Shown here piece after piece: positions 23,100 through 32,599 of a DNA stretch of 64,000 nucleotides. Under the pieces are notes generated by a model that was not told the origin of the DNA, ran no database searches, and saw nothing but the letters and a program-made list of their open reading frames with translations. Source of the stretch: Pycnopodia helianthoides (taxonomy: Eukaryota; Echinodermata; Asteroidea; Forcipulatida; Asteriidae); the NCBI GenBank assembly GCA_032158295.1, contig CM063250.1, positions 5,939,001 to 6,003,000 on the forward strand. Direction: 5' to 3'. Both the position numbers and the translations under genes were made by a program. Every line of letters starts with the position of its first letter. Position 1 is the stretch's first letter.

Positions 23100-23900
23100 T
23101 TGCATATTCTTATTGTTGCTGTTGCTGAGTAAATGCCGCTTGAACTGAGGCGAAATTATTGGGTAAAATTTTAAGGCTCAAAAGAGGGCGCACAATTTTT
23201 TCTCCGGGGCACATTTTGGCCAACTAAAACTTATAGTCTGCGTTTGCATTTTTCTTAAACAGGTCTCTTCATAGCACTATTGGTATGCCGTTTACTATTA
23301 ACTGTCGATAGTCTGAAGCGGAGGGAAAAAAACTAATACATTGCCTGCGTGTCAACAGAAAACTAGTTTTAAAACATCAAAATTACTACATAGATTTTAG
23401 CATATAAAGTGTAAACATTTGGCTAATAATTTTTGTATCTAAAAAAAAAATCCAGATTTGAAATGGGGCGGGGGCGGACCTCAGTGGGGGAAGTGCCCCT
23501 AGCCCCCCCCCCCCCCGTTTTACGCAACTGAGGTTAAAGCTATATCATTAATCAGTATGGTGAACTATTTAGAAGAGCTTTCAATATTCGTGAACAATTA
23601 AACAAATTAGATCCATGTTTTCGGTAAAACTATAAGCAAAAATAACAGTTCATGCTTTGCTAGCTATTGTCTACGTTAACATTGAGCTAATTTCGCTTCG
23701 GCATTTGAAATAAGAAGGGAGTGTTGAGGGACAGCACTCTTGACAGGTTGCAGACAAAAAAATTAATCTCTCAGGACAAAATGGCCCCGGAATCAAGAGA
23801 TGGAGACGAACCACCGGGCAGGCTGTTGTCATTTTTGTTTTTCTTTTTTTCTCTCTTGTTCTTCATGATTATCGATTGTACTCCATACAGGTCCATAAAA
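23100..23900. other. Unassigned stretch
   Basis: Includes a poly-C tract at 23502-23516. No exon recognised. Confidence 0.3.
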
Positions 23901-23910
23901 CTGTTGCGTG

Positions 23911-24235
23911 TCGTGGCCGAGCGGTTTACTGCACTGGACTCCAAGTTCTGGTGGTTCAAGTCATCAGGGTGCGGGTACAACTCCCGGCCACGACACGTGT
24001 GTTTCCATGAGCAAGACACTTAAACCATAATTGCTTCTCATCACCCAGGGGGTAAATGGGTAGTGAGGGCAGAGATGGTTCATGTGATTGAAATGGCTTG
24101 GGGCGCTATCATACTTAGAAGCGCAGGCTGTATACTCCCCAGGGAGCCGAGATGGTCTAAGGAATGAAATAAAATGGCCATGGGGGTAATTATGTTCGAA
24201 GCGCAATGATCATTTCTTTGGAATTGCGCTATACT
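23911..24235 (+). mobile_element. tRNA-Leu-derived SINE, copy 2
   Basis: The head folds as a type II tRNA. The acceptor arms GTCGTGGC and GCCACGAC pair perfectly. The A box is TGGCCGAGCGG. ACTCCAAGTTCTGG corresponds to the anticodon region, and the B box is decayed (GGGTACAACTCC). The body is shared with copy 1. Too diverged in the T-arm to be a working tRNA gene. Confidence 0.8.
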
Positions 24236-24239
24236 ATAA

Positions 24240-24648
24240 GCCGTTGTACTATATTACAAAACACAACTCTGGAATATGCTACCACCTTACCAATCCGCGT
24301 TGTCTCATGAATAATTATAATCAACAGAAACTCATAGATAATGTTGCTGTGAGATTAATTCATATTGTATCATCTACATATTTTTTTGAAATGTTGTCTT
24401 CCTCGACGGTTCAAGATTCGTTCCATCTCATCTGAAGCGAATGACTCGCAGCCACTAGTCGAGACAACTTGTTTATCTTCGGTGTCATTTCGTTCGACTC
24501 ATTGAACGAAAGGGAATAGTCGGGAGAAAAATAAGGTGAGGTGAGCACGGATCGGTTTTCTTGTGGTGAATGTTGAATAATGTTGCAACTTTAGTTATCT
24601 ATGCATAACAACATTTACATGATGTTTGATACACAAGCTACATAATGA
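24240..24648. other. Unassigned stretch
   Basis: No recognisable feature. Confidence 0.3.
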
Positions 24649-24649
24649 C

Positions 24650-25038
24650 TTAAAGGAAACATTTCAAAGAAAAAAAACTTGTAAAGTATACTTTTCGATC
24701 ACAGATTTACATAAAATTTACACGGTCTAATGATGATGATAGTAGAAAACATCCCTTGAAACATTTCTATCTGAAATGCCATATTTGATGAGAAATGAAT
24801 AAACTAATTTTCCGATTGGAGTTTATCGCTCAGTGAGCGTTTTGTTCATTTGTTGAATCTATATGATTTCATGCAAATGTGTATATCGGTTTTTCACCAT
24901 TTTCTCGTGACCCAGATGGCCGATCGATCTCAAACTTCTACAGGTTTGTCAGTTTATGCATATGGTGGATTACATAAAGTGCTTACACTGCCAGCAAATG
25001 TTTTGTTAGCAAAAACCAATTCTGTAATGTTCCTTTAA
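24650..25038 (-). mobile_element. Family A TTAA-type MITE, copy 6
   Basis: TTAA on both sides. The left terminus is damaged (AAAGGAAACATTTCAAAG), the right one intact. Together with 25039-25170 it is the inverted partner of 17331-17855. Confidence 0.9.
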
Positions 25039-25179
25039 TGTGTAAATATTTTTGCCTGTGCGAAAACACTCTATACCAGCCATGATTGAAGGGCCGTACC
25101 GTCATACAAAACAAATAAACATAATCAAGAATACGGTCTTCAGTATACGTCATGTCGTCGTATATTGCATTATCAACGT

Positions 25180-27610
25180 GAAAGAAGTTGTGGTAAATCA
25201 TTTCTCGACAGACGTGCGTGAGAAATAGTCAACAATTTAAATCAATCGTAATTTAATCTCGCAGTTATTGAATGAAACGACGAGCGAAACAGCATTGAGC
25301 GTCCCAGAGAAAAAAATGCATGAAATATTCAATATTGATGAGAAGAAAAAAACATGGATATAATAAAGGTACGGCATTAATAATTATCTTGATTGACATT
25401 GTCTTGCTACGCGGGAGGGCGAGGCTAACATTTGACTGGGGGAAAAAAGGGATCATGAAATAGCCAACGGTTGAGTAGCCGGTGTCTGCTGTGCGTTAGC
25501 CATTACTATGATATGATGATCAAGCAGTCTTCCCCATAATTTTGTTGAGAGGTATCTCGAGACATGCGCAGGATTGATTACACGGGCATATACAGGAGAC
25601 ATGTTATAAGACCGATGCCTCTCTCTCTCTACTCTGTATGCGCACACCATTGTATCCATTTCGTCTTGACTGTGGACATCTCCTGCACACCACACCACAC
25701 ACACACACAGAAGACTACGAGCACAGTTAATGTTATTCCCCGGTTTGACATCAACGTGAACACCTGGAACGCGATGGTTGTTTGACCTGTAAATTGTTGA
25801 ATATTCATGCCGAACGCATCTCCATGTCGCAGGAGGCTGCTGCAGGGAGGCGAATCTCCCCGACGGACGGTGTGTATTGTTCAATGCAATAGTATGCGGT
25901 AACCGTTGATTGATGCAGCTATCGCCGTACAGATAAACAAGGAGCACTTGGTTATGTGTTCGGCTACACGACCCAGTCGACAATTGCTGTAACATTTTCA
26001 TCCCAATCCTTGAACTGGTGTGACGGGAATCGTGCCGATGATACAAATTCAACTGTTAAGGTCAGTGCACAGTGTTAACGGGCATCGGGATATGTCTATC
26101 AGACGCCAATACACATAGCAACTGCTGTATTATATATTGATTGTTGCCAAGCGAAGCCGTTGATTACCGAGCCCTTTATTTCATATGCCATAATTCACCC
26201 TTTCTTGTCGTCACGTTCATTTACTTTGTAAATAGCACGAACATTGTCCTCTATAAAACACTGGCAAGCAACAGCTCTTCCATCTTGAAGGAAGGCAAAC
26301 TAATGATATCAGTCTCCGGTCTTCAATTTGCATAATCATCGGTGTATTTTCTCCATTGGCTTATGTCTGTGGGTACCATGAAAATACTGGTCATCATTTT
26401 AAAGTGGTATAGACACATTTCTTCAAAGTTTAAAATAGTGTCATCAGGCATGGAGTTTAACAAGCATACGCTTACAGTAAATATTGTGTGTACATAACTT
26501 ATCAAATATTTTATAGGAATGTTTTGATGTGTTGTATAATAAGCATCAACCCGACACATCCAAGAATTAAAGGTTAAATGTCGATGGGGGTAAACTGACG
26601 ACGAGCCACACATGACTGCAGAACATTTGCGTAATATATATATAGGCTTATTTATTTCCTTCCGTGTTGTTGTTAATCGTGATGCCCCATGCCAATCTTT
26701 GTCTGTTTCCTTATGTTAAATTAAAACTAAATTATATATTTATTAAAGATACCAATATATTTTGCTCTTTCGGCCTCGTTTTGATAAGAATGAATCGTAG
26801 AAAAACAATTGTTTTCGTTGAAAACAAGTGCAAGGAAACAAATTTACTCTTCCCCCCCCAAAAAAAAAATAATAATAATAATAATGTGATGAATATACTC
26901 TTCCTTTAAGGTGTTTTTGACGAACGTTTATAGGTCCCACAAATCTAGCCACCGAATTATTAGAAATATCACACTTCAGACGTACCTGAAAATGTGAAAG
27001 GTTCGACTGAGGTTGTGGTAGTAATCTAATTGCGTCACGGCACTTTACAAGATGACTCCGAGGTGTAAAACGAGATATACCTTTTCTAAATTTAACTAGC
27101 TCGTCGTCACCAGACTCTAGTCTTTGCATCGTTGTTCTCTAAACCGATACGTCTAGCGTAGATGGATTACTGGGATGAGATGAGAGGCAGGAACTATACC
27201 TTGGACTTGGATTCCCGCACCATACTGTCGTCGAGATATAAAATTAACCTCGGACAACTGGTGAAGTAAACACGTTAGTGTTCAAATTATACTGTGGCTG
27301 CCAGTTCAAGCACGTCATTAGTATAAAAAAAACTGACTCAATCAAACGTTCTTATATTGTTATTGGAAATTAATTACCAGTGCTCTGTCACTTTCAAACA
27401 TGTTCAACTCATCCCACTTTAAAGGGTGTTGATAAACGTAAGCAATGTTACTGTTAACAACAGTCAGTTTTGAATAATGGACTGTTTACCCGTTGTGTCC
27501 AGTTCTCTACTTCATAGACACAAATCCTCGTTTACGAGTGACGTCAACAGTTCCAACTATTGTAGTCAGAGCTGCCCACGGAGTTTCGTAAGTCTGACAT
27601 TGTTTTTACG
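25180..27610. other. Long unassigned stretch
   Basis: The longest interval with no recognised repeat. A 199-codon minus-strand open frame (25453-26052) crosses a CA microsatellite (25682-25710), shows no family resemblance and has no signal peptide. A poly-C/poly-A and AAT tract lies at 26851-26884. Could hold unrecognised exons or regulatory DNA. Confidence 0.3.
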
Positions 27611-27616
27611 TATAGT

Positions 27617-27993
27617 TTAAAGGCACTGGACACTATTTGTAATTATTCAAAAAAATATTGTTGGCATAGAAACAAAAACAAAAGCAATGGAGAGCTGTTG
27701 ATAGTATAAAACATTGTGAGAAACGGCTCCCTCTGAAGTAATGTAGTAATTTTTTTAGAAAGAGGTAATTTCTCACTGAAATAATAAAAGACTTCAGCTG
27801 AAGACTTTTACGATGCACCTGAAAGCACAAACATTTTTGCAACGAGGGTGTTTTTTCTATCATTATTTTCCTGCAACTGCGAGGACCAATTGAGTCAAAA
27901 TTTTCACAGATTTGTTATTTTATGCATATGATGGGATACACCAAGTGAGAATACTGGTCTTTGACAATTTCCAAAGGTGTCCAGTGCCTTTAA
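27617..27993 (+). mobile_element. Family B TTAA-type MITE, copy 2
   Basis: TTAA-flanked, 377 bp. The central hairpin differs from other copies (AAAGACTTCAGCTGAAGACTTT), showing replacement of the palindromic core within the family. Confidence 0.9.
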
Positions 27994-28514
27994 GTACTAT
28001 ATTGATGTTTTTGTACTATATTGAGGTTTTGACTAATAGCTACTTGATGTTCCTTTTGTTGGGGTACTTTGAAACATCTTTTACATGTTTTGACCTACAT
28101 AAGTTGTTTTTTCCCTTTTTCTCTGTCCCTTTTAACCTACTTTTTTTTTTTAATGCCTTTTAGTTTTCATTATTTTGGATTGGTTGAGTTGTTATGGTCG
28201 TTTATTATTTATCGTTCTGTTGGCTCGCTTTACTATCTGAAAAGGGGGTATTTTGTTAGCACTTGAGTTTTTCGTTCTCATTATTCAGTCATGGAACAAT
28301 TTTAAAATGTATGTAATGTCAAAGATTGTCCTGCTGGCAGTCTGGGGGCACATAACTACATATTCTACAGTAACCATTGAGCTGTTTCCCCCCGGGTCCA
28401 CTCTGGTAGCTTTGTTGTCTTGATTTGCTTGTAGTAATTGTTCTCACTACATGAATAATATAACTATTTTTCGCTATCGGTGAGAAATTCCCATAGACCT
28501 GTGCACAATGAGAT

Positions 28515-28544
28515 CCTAACCCTAACCCTAACCCTAACCCTAAC
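28515..28544 (+). repeat. Interstitial telomeric repeat, (CCTAAC)5
   Basis: Five perfect tandem hexamers, the C-rich strand of the TTAGGG animal telomere repeat. A G-rich run follows at 28568-28591. Confidence 0.95.
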
Positions 28545-28704
28545 CATAGCCCGCCCCTCTCGGAGTGGTGTGGGTGGGGGGGGGGGGTAGGGGAAGGTTT
28601 TGGCCTGAGACGTGGTTTCTCACACATCTTAAATTTAGTATGATCTTGTCGTTATCGGTCATTTTCTTCGGTCTATTATTAGTTTTGTAATTTCTATGGT
28701 GACT

Positions 28705-28939
28705 CTGAAGGGACATCGAACATACATGTATAATATATGTACACATATTATGTGTACGTAAATAATATTCACGCTTTTTGCCCAAATCGCACTTGAATAT
28801 TCACGTAAATGTGTACGTAAAAATATTCACAATTTCGGCCGTGTCGCGAACATTTACGTAAATGTTTACGTGAACATCCACAATTTGTACCTCAAATCAC
28901 AAATAATGACGTAAATATATATGTTCGACGTCCCTTCAG
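28705..28939 (+). mobile_element. Inverted-repeat element with internal ACGTAAA motifs
   Basis: The ends CTGAAGGGACATCGAACATA and TATGTTCGACGTCCCTTCAG are inverse of each other apart from one base. Inside, ACGTAAAT/ATTTACGT motifs recur at least six times in both orientations (28756-28915). 235 bp, non-coding. No clear target duplication. Confidence 0.8.
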
Positions 28940-29177
28940 GGCCCCATGTATTTCAGCTTGCGTTGGAAATGTTGCTTCGAATCGAAACGCACAGTGAAAG
29001 GAATGACAACACGAAAAGGCATGTTAAATATAACATGTTAAATATTGTATGGCAACCGTCCGACATGTACAGAAAAAAAATGAGTTGCTATCATAGTTTG
29101 AACTCCCGCTGCATGCGTCTTCTGCCGTGACATGTAGACAGGTATTCTCAAATGACAGACCCAAGAGTTGTAGTTTT

Positions 29178-29180
<3 letters not shown>

Positions 29181-29212
<32 letters not shown>
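29181..29212 (+). repeat. (GT)n microsatellite
   Basis: About 15 GT units. The His-Thr repeat in the minus-strand open frame here is an artefact of it. Confidence 0.95.
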
Positions 29213-29213
<1 letters not shown>

Positions 29214-29219
29214 AGTATG

Positions 29220-29860
29220 AACCGGTTATCTGCTGTTGTAAATTCACAGCATTATACGTGAACACTTTAGCCAGACCCCGTATGCATGTTGCTAACGCAT
29301 AAATTTGTCCTCCAGCCTCCAGACTAGAATAGAATGAGCCTCCACATAATACTTGATCAGCATGAACATTAATGAGCACCCTTGCTCTCTGGTCCATTAT
29401 AACACATCGAGTGAATTTTAAACGACAAGTCAACTCATTGTAATTGCAGTCATCATTATAATTGTTTGGTTTTTTTGGTGAGGAGTGAAACGAATTACAG
29501 ATAATTTGTCATGGTTGTATAAACTCAGGAGCGCTGAACTTATAATCGCGTCTTAATTCGATTACGATTAATTACCCAAGCCCGTCTGTCGTCAGCAGTT
29601 TTACTGGTGTATAAGGTGTACCAACGTGCCCAAAACGAGGCTGGGGGAAAACAAATGGTCTGGTCCACTAATGTATTCAGGAATGTAATTGCCCACCGCA
29701 GTGCGCTGCGAACACGACTATATGCAGGTACTAATACAATAAAAGTATATGCCTATTGTTGGGCTGGAGGGCTTGTACTATATGGACCTTGTACATGCCA
29801 AGAAATTAATCCTTTAATCACAGATATCTCTCTTATCATTGATAGTGCGGTTAATGCAGA
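29220..29860. other. Unassigned stretch
   Basis: No exon or repeat recognised. Confidence 0.3.
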
Positions 29861-29861
29861 G

Positions 29862-30248
29862 TTAAAGGAACATTGCAGAATTGGTTTTTGCTATTAACAA
29901 AACAGTTGCTGGCAGTGTAAGCACTTTATGTAATCCACCATATACATAAACTGACAAACCTGTAAAAGTTTGAGATCGATCGGCCATCTGGGTCGCGAGA
30001 AAATAGCGAAAAACCGATTACACATTTGCACGAAATCATATAGGTACAACAAATGAATAAAACGCTCACTGAGCGATAAACTCCAATCGGAAAATTAGTT
30101 TATTCATTTCTCATCAAATATAGCATTTCAGACAGAAATATTTCAAAGGATGTTTTCTACTATCATCATCATTAGACAGTGTAAGTTTTATGTAAATCTG
30201 TGATCAAAGGTATATTTTACAATTACCAATTCTGTAATGTTCCTTTAA
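29862..30248 (+). mobile_element. Family A TTAA-type MITE, copy 7
   Basis: TTAA-flanked, 387 bp, inverted repeats with one substitution on the left (ACATTGCAG). Usual internal blocks. Confidence 0.9.
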
Positions 30249-30872
30249 TGTAATGCATTTTGAAGTTATATAATATGCAGAGGTACATTTTGAAATGCGA
30301 TATTTTGATTGAGGTGAAAAAAAGCAAAACAAACAAAATCATTATCGCTGATTTGCTTTGCCGTACTGAATTTTAACTTTGAGTACGACGGTTTGGCTCC
30401 CTGGTCACGTGTTTGTTTGACGTTGTGTATTGTCCGTTGCGCAGTGAAGCTAAATGTAGCTTCAATCATTTAAGATGCACTTCAATTGAACACAGTGAAG
30501 TACAATATATATACAATAAGCTAATCAGATTATTTTATTTTTTACTAATAAAACAGTGATTGGAACCTTTAAATTAATGATGTGAAGTAGGGCCACGTAG
30601 TGGTGTGCAGAGCAGAGTAAAGAAAATGAGAGTGAAATTGAATCCCTTAAAAACGACTATGCAAATTATCACGTGATAGACATTTTCTCTAAATGGTGAT
30701 TCTGCGAGACAATATTGGTCAGCACAAAGTAATTCATAGTGAAAATCCGGTCCATTGTTCATACAGCAGGGAACACAGAGTCAACACGCACAATGAACCA
30801 GGTACACTCTGCATCATTGATAAACGACTGAGTGTTTTTTTTTTTTTTTCTTATACCACGATAAGATGTGGA

Positions 30873-31150
30873 AGCACACTCCGAAAAACTTCCGGGTCAC
30901 AATTGACCCGAATTCCGGGTTAACATTGACCCAGATTCCAGGTCACGTCGGACCTGACCAATTTCTAGGTCGGGCTGACCCGAAAACCGGTTGAACAATG
31001 AGTTTTCGACTCGGATTCTGCGTCAGGTTGACCCAAGTTCCGGGTCATTTTGACACCCGATTTCGGATCAACATGAACCAGAAATGGGTCATGCCCCCAC
31101 TGGTCCCGGATCCGGATCGATTCCGACCCAAAAGTCTTTAGAGTGCAGAG
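30873..31150 (+). repeat. Family I repeat rich in GGGTCA/TGACCC motifs, copy 1
   Basis: Starts near CACTCCGAAAAACTTCCGG and ends near CCCAAAAGTCTTTAGAGTG, imperfect inverses. The interior is a string of variants of TGACCCG, spaced roughly 20-30 bp and alternating in orientation. Relatives: 35030-35160, 43430-43655, 55318-55440, 56318-56566. Confidence 0.7.
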
Positions 31151-31523
31151 TGATCTGTGTAAAAAAAAAATCTTCATTGGTTTTTTGCAAATTGATTAAC
31201 CAATCAGCAATCCATGATATTGTGCACTTTTTTTTAAATTTTAGTTTGAATTCCATCAGTTGCCTTGAATAGCTATACCTTCAGCCATTAGCTGACTTTA
31301 GCTTCATTAATTTACATGATTAATGAGCTCATTCATAAAATTGTATGCAAGTAGAACACTCGTCGTCAGGAGGGCCTGGTATCCATGCAACCGCAGATTG
31401 AATTCGGCGACATTTTCACCAAGGTTATGCACTTAATACTTACTGGTTGAATATAAATATAAATAGACACAAACGAAGGCCACTTTTATTGACAGCATTA
31501 CAAGAAATCGAAGCCACTGCAAC

Positions 31524-32092
31524 ACTGGAAATGAGTGTATAAAATACAAACCGAAAACCTTGCATAAACAAATAAGTTATATGTTGCCTCAAAAAAACTT
31601 CTATGGGCTACATACTCTGCCACAAAGGTAAAATATGATTGATAATTATGTATATTTTGTTGTAGTGTAAATCTGGTAGCAATTCCTACCAGTAGCAGTT
31701 TTCACAGTGGCTACTTTCGTCTGAGTAACTGTTTGGCGACGAGCAAATAACATTGAAATGTCTCCCAAAACACTGTTGCTTTATATTTTGATTGCCGTAA
31801 TCGGAACAAACCTAATCTAAACGTGCATAATAATCCCTGACAAAGTTTTGGGAGACATTTCAATGTTATTTGCTCGTCGCCAAACAGTTACTCAGACGAA
31901 AGTAGCCACTGTGAAAGCTGCTACTGGTAGGAATTGTTACCAGATTTACACTACAACAAAATATACATAATTATCAATCATATTTTACCTTTGTGGCAGA
32001 GTATGTAGCCCATAGAAGTTTTTTTGAGGCAACATATAACTTATTTGTTTATGCAAGGTTTTCGGTTTGTATTTTATACACTCATTTCCAGT
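31524..32092. repeat. 248-bp near-perfect palindrome with 73-bp spacer
   Basis: The left arm 31524-31771 and right arm 31845-32092 are reverse complements of equal length, with only a few substitutions (for example TAGCAATTCC against TAACAATTCC). The homology stops sharply at ACTGGAAATGAG on the outside and GTCTCCCAAAAC on the inside. No terminal motif or target duplication of a known transposon is visible. Confidence 0.95.
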
Positions 32093-32149
32093 CTTTGTTT
32101 CCACTAAAACATAACCAGCGAAAATACCTTATCCGTATGACGTCACTGA

Positions 32150-32225
32150 GTGGGGCACCCTCGGCTAGAGGTCAAAAGAAGGTTGCTCATTGGCTTATCC
32201 TGTGCGCTGCGCGTACAAAGATATC
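32150..32225 (+). repeat. Family L short dispersed repeat
   Basis: GGGGCACCCTCGGCTAGAGG then TCAAAAGAAGGTTGCTCATT. Same block at 40945-41010 and, inverted, at 55715-55765. It may be the 3' region of a LINE, since LINE coding remains adjoin it here. Confidence 0.65.
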
Positions 32226-32230
32226 ATCAT

Positions 32231-32553
32231 CTATAAGCGCTTTGCGCCAAGTACATCTGACATTGCGCACTCCGTTAGTTTCTTCCACTGTTTTCTATCA
32301 GCTGCCGGTGGCCGATTTAGTGCCAGGTGTATCGGTTCTTGATGTTGAGGTCCGTGGCTTTCGGGTCATTATTTATTCTTTTGGGCCATGTTGTTCTTTG
32401 ACCGCCTCTTGGCAGCTTGTGATGACGTATACATTCCATAAGCGCTCGCTTGGATGGTGTTTCATCGGGCAGTCTGTGAGGAGATGGCCTGTCCATCTCG
32501 GGCGTCTTTTGGCAATTATGACACTCCAAGGTTTCTCGTTGGTTTTTTTTCAA
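32231..32553 (-). pseudogene. 3' end of a non-LTR retrotransposon ORF (LINE), decayed
   Basis: Read on the minus strand this gives the C-terminal part of a LINE reverse-transcriptase polyprotein. It has a segment with LPDETPSKR, then LPRGGQRTTW, matching the pattern RGxQRTTW..I..D that closes many endonuclease/RT ORFs. After a frame break near 32317 it continues with AADRKQWKKLT and a stop at 32233-32231. A GATGATGAT-type repeat follows the stop, as at the 3' ends of several LINE clades. The RT catalytic core and endonuclease are absent, so this is a 5'-truncated, frame-broken remnant. The clade is not determined. The plus-strand 198-codon frame over the same DNA is its shadow. Confidence 0.65.
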
Positions 32554-32599
32554 AGAGCACTTTATTTGACACCTTTTCGGGGCCTCTGAAGGCCGAGGA

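Noticed and set aside
23911..23998. Possible functional tRNA-Leu gene
   Set aside because: Acceptor arms pair, but the T-arm/B box is mutated and the sequence continues into a SINE body shared with 22790.
25453..26052. 199-codon open frame on the minus strand
   Set aside because: It crosses a CA microsatellite (Cys/Val-rich patch), has irregular composition and no recognisable motif; kept only as part of the unassigned stretch.
29038..29433. 131-codon minus-strand frame with a His-Thr repeat
   Set aside because: The repeat is the translated GT microsatellite; the flanks lack any coding signature.
31993..32589. 198-codon open frame on the plus strand
   Set aside because: It begins inside the right arm of the palindrome and then reads the wrong strand of a LINE remnant.
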